A DNA stretch of 5,063 nt from an uncultured Bacteroidales bacterium. Lineage in GTDB: Bacteria > Bacteroidota > Bacteroidia > Bacteroidales > P3. Below the pieces are notes generated by a model, which saw only the letters and a list, made by a program, of their open reading frames with translations, was not told where the DNA came from and searched no databases. The DNA lies in contig CAMWQD010000107.1 of assembly GCA_947176325.1 (NCBI GenBank), positions 1 through 5,063 of the forward strand, given 5' to 3'. Positions 1-5,063 of the stretch are shown piece by piece (positions within the stretch are counted from its first letter, which is position 1; each line of letters starts with the position of its first letter). Made by a program: the position numbers and the translations under genes.

Positions 1-31
1 GCGCATGAAGGCGATGATTGACAATAAATAA
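1..31 (+). CDS. C-terminal end of an upstream gene (partial, identity unknown)
   Basis: The frame starting at base 2 reads RMKAMIDNK and stops at TAA (29-31), 8 bases before the next start codon. This tight spacing suggests the last codons of an upstream cistron in the same operon. Another frame ends at TGA (19-21), so the choice is not certain. In Bacteroides relatives a glycogen debranching enzyme often precedes this glycosyltransferase/GH57 pair, so that is the natural guess. Nine residues cannot confirm it. Confidence 0.4.
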   Translation, partial: RMKAMIDNK

Positions 32-39
32 ATTTAGAT

Positions 40-1323
40 ATGAGGGTTTTAATGTTCGGTTGGGAGTTTCCTCCGCATATTTCGGGAGGCTTGGGCACGG
101 CCTGCTACGGAATGTGCAAGGGATTATTGGCTCAAAACGTAGAGGTGATTTTCGTGGCTCCCACCCTGCATGGCGACGAGGATAAAGGCGTGGCGCATTT
201 GGTCAACGCCTCGGATGTGGAAGTGGATTTGCGTCACCCTCTCTACAAGGAAATTTTCAAGAACCTCACTTATATACAAGCCGGAGCCAACCTTATCCCT
301 TATGTGGGGACAGACCAGTATTTCAGTCTGGAAAAGGCTTTGAAACGCGCTTCGCATTTCGACTCCGAGATATATTCCAAACGCAAGTACGCTTTTTCGG
401 GAGCCTATCGCGCCAACCTGATGGACGAGGTGAACAATCTCGCCATGGTGGCCGTGAAAGTGGCCACGGGTTATGATTTCGATGTGATTCACGCCCACGA
501 CTGGCTCACCTACCGCGCGGGCATCGCCGCCAAGAAAGCCAGCGGCAAGCCGCTTGTGATTCATGTGCACGCCACCGAATACGACCGCACCGGCGAAAAT
601 GTCAACACCATTGTCTACGGCATCGAGCGCGAAGGTATGCTCGCCGCCGACAAAATCATCACGGTGAGCAACTACACCCGCGAGATTGTCATCAAGCGCT
701 ACGGCATAGACCCGGCCAAAGTCACCACCGTATACAACGCCGTGGAGCCCGGGCCCGACAAGGAGCCTATGGACGAGAAGGCGCGCGGCCGCAGGAAGAT
801 TGTGACTTTTCTGGGGCGCGTCACCTATCAGAAGGGGCCGGAATACTTTGTGGAGGCCGCGCGCCTGGTTATGGAAAAAGACAAGGATGTGCGTTTCGTC
901 ATGGCGGGTTCGGGAGATATGCTGCATACCATCGTGCGCCGTGTGGCGGCCTTGGGCATGGGGCGCCGCTTCAACTTCACCGGTTTTCTGCGCGGTGCCG
1001 ATGTAGACAGGATGTATGGAATGAGCAGTGTGTATGTGATGCCCTCGGTGTCCGAACCTTTCGGAATTTCGCCCTTGGAGGCCATGCGCTCGAATGTGCC
1101 CGTGGTGATTTCCAAACAATCGGGCGTGAGCGAAATCCTCAATCATGCGCTCAAGGTGGATTTTTGGGATGTGGATGCCATGGCCGACGCAATCTACGGA
1201 CTCCTGCATTATCCCGCGCTTTCGCAGACGTTCGCACGCATGGGTGCGGCCGATGCCCAGCAGCTCAAATGGAGTTCGGCGGCCGAGAAAATCAAACAGG
1301 TTTATAAGGAGGCTATATCATGA
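40..1323 (+). CDS. GT4-family glycosyltransferase, glycogen-synthase-like
   Basis: This is a cytoplasmic GT-B fold glycosyltransferase of 427 residues, a normal full length. The N-terminal Rossmann domain opens with GWEFPPHISGGLGT (residues 7-20), whose Gly-Gly-Leu-Gly loop is typical of glycogen/starch-synthase-like enzymes. HAHDWLT follows at 151-157 and VSNYTR at 209-214. The C-terminal donor-binding domain starts near 253 with FLGRVTYQKGPEYF (257-270), where R260 and K265 are the expected nucleotide-sugar phosphate contacts. SEPFGISPLEAM (338-349) contains the E-X7-E pair (E339, E347) of retaining GT4/GT5 enzymes. No signal peptide or membrane segment is visible. The ATG at 40 is chosen because the first beta-strand and glycine loop follow at once. 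No Shine-Dalgarno precedes it, only A/T-rich sequence, which is common in Bacteroidota. Next to a GH57-like gene, it probably elongates an alpha-glucan such as glycogen using NDP-glucose. The exact donor and acceptor cannot be read from sequence. A capsule or LPS glycosyltransferase is the alternative, less likely in this context. Confidence 0.9.
   Translation: MRVLMFGWEFPPHISGGLGTACYGMCKGLLAQNVEVIFVAPTLHGDEDKGVAHLVNASDVEVDLRHPLYKEIFKNLTYIQAGANLIPYVGTDQYFSLEKALKRASHFDSEIYSKRKYAFSGAYRANLMDEVNNLAMVAVKVATGYDFDVIHAHDWLTYRAGIAAKKASGKPLVIHVHATEYDRTGENVNTIVYGIEREGMLAADKIITVSNYTREIVIKRYGIDPAKVTTVYNAVEPGPDKEPMDEKARGRRKIVTFLGRVTYQKGPEYFVEAARLVMEKDKDVRFVMAGSGDMLHTIVRRVAALGMGRRFNFTGFLRGADVDRMYGMSSVYVMPSVSEPFGISPLEAMRSNVPVVISKQSGVSEILNHALKVDFWDVDAMADAIYGLLHYPALSQTFARMGAADAQQLKWSSAAEKIKQVYKEAIS
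1306..1312 (+). promoter_or_regulatory. Shine-Dalgarno AAGGAGG for the GH57-like gene
   Basis: AAGGAGG lies 7 bases upstream of the ATG at 1320, inside the last codons of the glycosyltransferase (Tyr-Lys-Glu-Ala). It is the only strong Shine-Dalgarno match before a start codon in this window. Together with the ATGA overlap at 1320-1323 it supports coupled translation of the two genes. Because it lies in coding sequence, the match could be partly accidental. Confidence 0.55.
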
Positions 1324-3134
1324 ATACCGTAAGTATCGTTTTCAAGGTGCACCACCCGTTCTATCTCCGCTCGTATCGTTTCTTCGATATAGGGGAGAGG
1401 CACAACTACTACGACGACTATCGCAACAAGTATCTGTTGAAGAGGTTTTCGGAGCGCACCTATTATCGGGCCAACGCCATGCTCAACGCCTTGTTGGACA
1501 AACATGGCGACAAGTTCGGCTTCTCGTTTGTGTTTACGGGTTGTTCGATGGATCAAATGGAATGGTACATGCCGGAGGTGCTCGACAATTTCAAAAGCCT
1601 CATCGCCCGCAAGGGTGTGGAACTTCTGGCCACCGACTACAGCAGCTCCGCCACGGCGATTTTAGACCGGGAATTGTGGAAGAAGCAGGTGAAACTGCAC
1701 CGTGAGCGTTTGGCCGAAGTGTTCGGACAGAAGCCCTCGGTATTGGCCGGTTCGCATCTTCTCTACGATGACGAAATAGGGGAGAGTGTGGCGCAAATGG
1801 GTTTTGCGGGTGTGATGACCGAAGGCTCCAAGCCGGTATTGGGTTGGAAAAGTCCGCACGTGCTCTATTCGCATCCCACTTCCAAATTGAAGATTATCTT
1901 GCGGGACGGCACCTTGAGCGAGGATATTTCGCTCCGTTTTTCGGACAGGAACAGCGGTTTCTGGCCTCTCACCGCCGAGAAATTCATCGAGCGGATGCAG
2001 GTGGATCGCAAGGTTACGAACGGCAACGACCATATCACCCTCTACATGAATTATGGCGTGTTGGGTGAATTTCAGGATGAGGGAAGCGGTATCTTCGAAT
2101 TCTTTGAAGCCCTTGTGAACCATATCGTTTCCGATACGGATTATGTATTTGTGAATCCCTCCAAACTTTGCAGCCTGAAGGAAGATTACCCCGCCTTGTA
2201 TGTGCCTTTCACGGTGTCGAATCTCGACGAGGAAAAGGATCTCACCGCTCTTTACGCCAACGAGTTGCAAAAGGATGTGGTGGAAAATTGGCGTAGGGTC
2301 TGCGAGGTGATGCGGGTGTGCGCAGACGAGGAACTGCAAAAGGATTTCCGCTTCCTTATGGGGGTGGAGAACCTCAGTTTCATGTCCACCAAGTATTTCA
2401 CCACCCGTCCCTCCATCCGCTATCTCAACCCCTACGACTCTCCTTACGATGCTTACATCAATTATATGAATGTCTGGTCCGACTTCTTGGAACGTCTCGA
2501 AGCGGCAGGACTGCTAAACGAAAACGGAACTATGAAAAAAGAAGATTTTATCGCCGCTGTAAAGGCTACAGGGCGGGTGGCTTCGGCCAAATTGAAAAAA
2601 ATGGCGGAAGAAGCCGGAAGCAAGGTGAATGAACTGAAGAACACCAAGGGCAAGGAAGTGGTTGCCAAAAGTAAGGCTGCCTTGGAAAAGGCCAAGAAAG
2701 AGGCCATGAAGGTGAGCAAGAAAGTGGCGAAGGCCGCCAAGGACAACGAGACCGTTGCCAAAGGCATGGTGGCCTTGGAAAAGGCTAAGAAAGAGGCTGC
2801 CAAGGCGAGCAAGAAAGTGACGAAGGTGGTGAAGGCCACCGTGAAGGAGGTGAAGGCCGAAATGGAGAAGGAGAAGAAAGCCGCGGCCAAGAAAGCGACG
2901 GCTGCAAAGAAGACAACGGCTGCGAAGAAGCCGGCGGTAAAGAAGACCGCCGCGGCCACGAAGAAAAAAGCGACCACGACAGCGGCGAAGAAGACCGCCA
3001 CGACAGCGAAGAAAACGGCTACGGCTGCGAAAAAAACTGCCGCCACAACTCCGAAGAAAGCTGCCGCTTCGACGAAAAAAGCCGCTGCCAAGAAGCCGGC
3101 CGCCGCTAAGAAAGCTCCGGCCAAGAAGAAATAA
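1320..3134 (+). CDS. GH57 alpha-amylase-like protein, probably inactive, with histone H1-like tail
   Basis: The 604-residue product has two parts. Residues 1-400 resemble the GH57 alpha-amylase-like proteins of Bacteroidota. The region-1 motif is VHHPF (10-14, usually HQP), followed by FFDIGERHNYYDDYRNK (21-37), FTGCSMDQME (72-81) and MTEGSKPVLGWKSPHVLY (166-183). The domain ends near YDAYINYMNVWSDFLERL (376-393). From memory of the family, the nucleophile Glu sits in a block like RNTELIYSDEIG; here it reads AGSHLLYDDEIG with His at 146. The acid/base Asp sits in a block like MDYETFGEHQ; here it reads MNYGVLGEFQ with Asn at 244. A hydrolase or transferase mechanism is therefore unlikely, and alpha-glucan binding or scaffolding is my inference. 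Residues 401-604 are a Lys/Ala-rich tail. The ATGA overlap with the glycosyltransferase implies coupled expression. No signal peptide is seen, so it should be cytoplasmic. Family confidence is good; function is open. Confidence 0.85.
   Translation: MNTVSIVFKVHHPFYLRSYRFFDIGERHNYYDDYRNKYLLKRFSERTYYRANAMLNALLDKHGDKFGFSFVFTGCSMDQMEWYMPEVLDNFKSLIARKGVELLATDYSSSATAILDRELWKKQVKLHRERLAEVFGQKPSVLAGSHLLYDDEIGESVAQMGFAGVMTEGSKPVLGWKSPHVLYSHPTSKLKIILRDGTLSEDISLRFSDRNSGFWPLTAEKFIERMQVDRKVTNGNDHITLYMNYGVLGEFQDEGSGIFEFFEALVNHIVSDTDYVFVNPSKLCSLKEDYPALYVPFTVSNLDEEKDLTALYANELQKDVVENWRRVCEVMRVCADEELQKDFRFLMGVENLSFMSTKYFTTRPSIRYLNPYDSPYDAYINYMNVWSDFLERLEAAGLLNENGTMKKEDFIAAVKATGRVASAKLKKMAEEAGSKVNELKNTKGKEVVAKSKAALEKAKKEAMKVSKKVAKAAKDNETVAKGMVALEKAKKEAAKASKKVTKVVKATVKEVKAEMEKEKKAAAKKATAAKKTTAAKKPAVKKTAAATKKKATTTAAKKTATTAKKTATAAKKTAATTPKKAAASTKKAAAKKPAAAKKAPAKKK
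2661..2846 (+). repeat. 93-bp tandem duplication within the tail
   Basis: Two 93-bp units (2661-2753 and 2754-2846) encode 31-residue repeats. The shared core is VAK...ALEKAKKEA.K.SKKV.K. Over the first 72 bases of each unit I count 60 identical positions by hand, after which the copies diverge. The conserved core would form an amphipathic Lys/Glu helix. This indicates that the tail grew by in-frame duplication. Confidence 0.8.
2982..3044 (+). repeat. 21-bp imperfect tandem repeats coding AAKKTAT
   Basis: Three consecutive 7-residue units, AAKKTAT, TAKKTAT and AAKKTAA (residues 555-575), lie within a longer AAKK-type low-complexity region (about 2880-3131). The codons vary between copies (AAG/AAA, GCC/GCG/GCT), so the repeats are old or diversified, not a fresh slippage product. 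Confidence 0.75.
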
Positions 3135-3138
3135 AGGC

Positions 3139-3846
3139 ATGGCAAGAATTCTTTGCATTGAAACGTCCACGGTGAATTGTTCGGTGGCGCTTTCACGCGA
3201 AGAAAGCCTTTTCGAACGGCAGTCTTGTGCCGGCAACGATCACGCCGCCAAGATTGCCGTTTTTATCGATGAGGTTTTGCGTGAAGCGGCGCTTCGTCCC
3301 GAGGATCTGGACGCGGTGGCGGTGGGCAAGGGCCCGGGTTCCTATACGGGCTTGCGCATCGGTGTGGCTACGGCCAAGGGTTTGGCCTATGCTTTGCAAA
3401 AACCGCTTTTGTCGGTGAGCCCTCTGCAGGCTATGGCATGGGAGGCGGTTTCGCGTCTGCGCAAGACGGGCGATGTGCCTGCCGACGCTCTGTTCTGTCC
3501 GATGACCGATGCGGGGCGTATGGAGGTTTACAGTGCGTTCTACAATCTTGCCTTGGACGAGGTGCGCGGTGTGCAGGCCGATATTGTGGAGGCAGGGTGT
3601 TATGATGAATATCTTGCCGAACGTCCCGTGTATTTCTTCGGCAACGGCGCCGGGAAGTGCAAGGCCGTCTTGGGGGTGGCGGCGCACGCCCGCTTCATAG
3701 ACAATATCACGCCGGACGCGCGGAGTATGGCCGCCTTGGCGCAACAGGCCTTTCAAGAGGGGCGTTTCGAAGACACAGCCTATTTCGAGCCGTTCTATCT
3801 CAAGGATTTCAAGGCGGGTAAACCGCATGTAAAAGGTCTGGAATAA
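3139..3846 (+). CDS. tsaB: tRNA threonylcarbamoyladenosine biosynthesis protein TsaB
   Basis: TsaB is the non-catalytic partner of TsaD. With TsaE, the complex transfers the threonylcarbamoyl group from threonylcarbamoyl-AMP (made by TsaC) to A37 of ANN-decoding tRNAs, giving t6A in the cytoplasm. The 235-residue length is normal for the family. The ASKHA-fold start ILCIETSTVNCSVAL (4-18) is followed by NDHAAKIAVFIDEVL (33-47). The signature GKGPGSYTGLRIGVATAKGL lies at 63-82, and the family Ser-Pro-Leu-Gln-Ala at about 92-97. The shorter C-terminal half and lack of TsaD-type metal-binding histidines separate it from TsaD. The ATG at 3139 follows the previous stop by only 4 bases, with no good ribosome binding site, so translation is probably coupled to the upstream gene. 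The gene looks intact. The pathway is unrelated to the glycan genes before it. Confidence 0.95.
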   Translation: MARILCIETSTVNCSVALSREESLFERQSCAGNDHAAKIAVFIDEVLREAALRPEDLDAVAVGKGPGSYTGLRIGVATAKGLAYALQKPLLSVSPLQAMAWEAVSRLRKTGDVPADALFCPMTDAGRMEVYSAFYNLALDEVRGVQADIVEAGCYDEYLAERPVYFFGNGAGKCKAVLGVAAHARFIDNITPDARSMAALAQQAFQEGRFEDTAYFEPFYLKDFKAGKPHVKGLE

Positions 3847-3861
3847 GTTTTTCGTTGGGGT

Positions 3862-5004
3862 ATGAAAAGATACGATGTGATAGGGGTGATGTCGGGCACG
3901 TCCTTGGACGGCCTCGACTTGCTTCGTGTCGCGCTTGCGTGCGGAAGGAACGGGCGGTGGCGTTATGCGTTTCTCCGTGCCGAAACGCTGTCCTATCCGA
4001 AGGCCTTGCGGCAGCGGTTGGCCGAGGCCGTGAATATGAGCGGTCTGCAACTTGCGCAACTGCATGTGGATTACGGGCATTTCGTGGGGAAGGCGTTGCG
4101 GCGTTTCGCCGCCATGCCGCTTGCAGGAACTGCAAGCGGGGCAGGCGCGAAGAGCCTGCCTGCCGCGCCGGACTTTGCCGCCGTGCACGGACATACGGTC
4201 TTTCACCAACCCGAAAAAGGACTCACCCTGCAAATCGGCGACGGCGCGGCCATGGCGGCCGAAAGCGGTCTCACGATTGTCAACGATTTCCGCACCACCG
4301 ATGTGGCGTTGGGCGGGCAGGGGGCTCCTTTGGTGCCCATAGGCGATGAACTGCTTTTCGGCGACTACACGTTCTGCCTCAATTTGGGCGGCATCGCCAA
4401 CATTTCCTACCGCAACCGAAAAGGCGTGCGCGAGGCTTTCGACATCAGCGTCTGCAATATGGCGCTGAATCACTATGCTTCCCGCGCGGGGCTTGCCTAC
4501 GACAAAGACGGCCGTTTGGCCCGCAAAGGCACGCTCATCCCCTCGCTTCTCGAAGAATTGGAGGCGCTTCCCTATTATGCACAGAAACCGCCCAAAACAT
4601 TGGGCTTCGAGAATTTCAAAGACGAATTCCTGCCGATAGTCAAGACCTACGAAAAGTATTCCACGGAAGACATCCTGCATACGTTGGTCGAACATATCGC
4701 CCGGAGAATCGGGCAGGTATGCCGCCAAGCGCGGGTCTTTCACGAGGCAGGCGACGGCGAGGCCGCCCGTACCCCCTCCATATTGATGACCGGCGGCGGA
4801 GCCCTCAACACCTATCTGGCCGAGCGAATTGCCGCGTGGAGCGGCCTCGCCGTCGCTCCGGTCGATAAAACCCTCATCGCTTATAAAGAAGCCTTGATTT
4901 TCGCCCTTCTCGGCGTGCTTCGCATGGAAGGCCGTCCCAACTGCCTGAAGAGCGTTACCGGCGCCCGCCACGACAATATCGGCGGTGCCGTCTATCTTAA
5001 TTAA
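3862..5004 (+). CDS. anmK: Anhydro-N-acetylmuramic acid kinase
   Basis: AnmK phosphorylates and opens 1,6-anhydro-N-acetylmuramic acid with ATP, giving MurNAc-6-phosphate for cytoplasmic peptidoglycan recycling. The signature IGVMSGTSLDGLD (7-19) starts the ATP-binding fold. It is followed by VHGHTVFHQP (108-117), LTLQIGDGAAMA (121-132), NDFRTTDVALGGQGAPLVPI (141-160), CLNLGGIANIS (172-182), FDISVCNMALN (193-203) and ILMTGGGALNTYL (307-319). The order is that of the family. At 380 residues it is somewhat longer than the roughly 350-370 I expect. Extra length appears at about residues 86-101, coded by a double palindrome, and perhaps at 291-305. The ATG at 3862 is kept because a start at Met10 would delete the first strand. 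It lies 15 bases after tsaB and is probably cotranscribed with it. All major motifs are intact, so activity is expected. Confidence 0.95.
   Translation: MKRYDVIGVMSGTSLDGLDLLRVALACGRNGRWRYAFLRAETLSYPKALRQRLAEAVNMSGLQLAQLHVDYGHFVGKALRRFAAMPLAGTASGAGAKSLPAAPDFAAVHGHTVFHQPEKGLTLQIGDGAAMAAESGLTIVNDFRTTDVALGGQGAPLVPIGDELLFGDYTFCLNLGGIANISYRNRKGVREAFDISVCNMALNHYASRAGLAYDKDGRLARKGTLIPSLLEELEALPYYAQKPPKTLGFENFKDEFLPIVKTYEKYSTEDILHTLVEHIARRIGQVCRQARVFHEAGDGEAARTPSILMTGGGALNTYLAERIAAWSGLAVAPVDKTLIAYKEALIFALLGVLRMEGRPNCLKSVTGARHDNIGGAVYLN
4117..4139. repeat. Perfect 10-bp inverted repeat, 3-base loop, inside anmK
   Basis: CCGCTTGCAG (4117-4126) and CTGCAAGCGG (4130-4139) are exact reverse complements separated by GAA. 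The RNA would form a strong hairpin. It lies within the reading frame of anmK at a point where the protein seems to carry extra, low-complexity residues. There is no T-tract after it, so it is not an intrinsic terminator. Confidence 0.8.
4140..4160. repeat. Perfect 7-bp inverted repeat directly abutting the first
   Basis: GGCAGGC (4140-4146) and GCCTGCC (4154-4160) are exact reverse complements around a 7-base loop. The hairpin begins at the base immediately after the 10-bp hairpin ends, so the two form a compact tandem palindromic unit of 44 bases (4117-4160) within anmK. Confidence 0.7.
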
Positions 5005-5063
5005 TACAAAATTTCCTGTCGAGATTTAGAACATCCGGGAGAATGGGATGCAGGGAGTCGTTC

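Larger units (their letters stand above)
2520..3131 (+). other. Lys/Ala-rich histone H1-like C-terminal tail (residues 401-604)
   Basis: The tail has two sections. Residues about 401-519 are highly charged and probably helical, with mixed Lys and Glu, and contain a 31-residue duplication. Residues 521-604 form a low-complexity stretch built from AAKK, TAKK and PKK units: by my count 28 Lys, 33 Ala and 17 Thr in 84 residues, with no acidic residue. Such sequences occur in eukaryotic linker histones and in bacterial H1-like proteins, where they are disordered and bind DNA or other polyanions. The reading frame is continuous from the GH57 domain to TAA at 3132-3134, with no sign of a frameshift. 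What the tail binds here is unknown; DNA, RNA, ribosomes and polyphosphate are all possible. Confidence 0.85.

Noticed and set aside
124..1209. 361-codon minus-strand frame opposite the glycosyltransferase
   Set aside because: His/Gly-rich sequence without family motifs, fully covered by a well-supported gene on the plus strand.
2462..3236. Two long minus-strand frames opposite the Lys/Ala tail, one resembling a hydrophobic Phe/Ala/Val protein
   Set aside because: Reverse-complementing AAG/AAA and GCN codons yields Phe/Leu and Gly/Ala/Arg codons without stops. The apparent membrane protein is an artefact of the repeat composition.
4117..4160. Double hairpin as a transcription terminator or invertible switch
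   Set aside because: There is no T-run after the stems, it lies deep in an intact reading frame, and no recombinase or flanking inverted repeats for a switch are visible.
3193..4971. 592-codon open frame on the minus strand opposite tsaB and anmK
   Set aside because: Both genes opposite it have full family motifs. The antisense product is rich in His, Arg and Gly with no recognisable domain, and it spans two genes and their gap, as expected for a shadow frame in GC-rich coding DNA.
5032..5050. CATCC...GGATG as a terminator after anmK
   Set aside because: Only a 5-bp stem with a 9-base loop and no T-tract; too weak to call.
5001..5063. Possible tail end of a convergent minus-strand gene
   Set aside because: Two minus frames are open from the window edge to stops near 5000, but about 20 codons without recognisable sequence are easily chance.

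Overview
The window reads as a compact, entirely forward-strand operon segment from a member of the Bacteroidota, most likely Bacteroidales. The evidence is protein family resemblance: the glycosyltransferase and the GH57-like protein have the sequence character and side-by-side order I associate with Bacteroides relatives. The G+C content looks moderately high (mid-50s percent by eye, not computed), which suits a higher-GC Bacteroidales lineage better than Bacteroides itself. I cannot name the genus.

Layout: (1) bases 1-31 probably hold the last codons of an upstream gene. (2) 40-1323 is a GT4-type, glycogen-synthase-like glycosyltransferase. (3) 1320-3134 overlaps it by ATGA and encodes a GH57 alpha-amylase-like protein. 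Both positions where GH57 catalytic residues belong are substituted, and a roughly 200-residue Lys/Ala-rich, histone H1-like tail is attached. (4) 3139-3846 is tsaB (tRNA t6A synthesis), starting 4 bases after the previous stop. (5) 3862-5004 is anmK (1,6-anhydro-MurNAc kinase, peptidoglycan recycling), which carries a pair of perfect palindromes inside the reading frame. Bases 5005-5063 hold no gene or convincing terminator that I can see.

How the genes fit together: the first two genes look like a storage-polysaccharide (glycogen) module, possibly with a debranching enzyme just upstream and out of view. The GH57-like protein is more plausibly a binding or scaffold partner than a hydrolase. 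tsaB and anmK are housekeeping genes, unrelated in pathway, that share the transcription unit through tight spacing. The least ordinary parts are the catalytically altered GH57 domain joined to a histone-like tail and the palindromic insertion in anmK. No mobile element, CRISPR array, RNA gene or defence system is visible.
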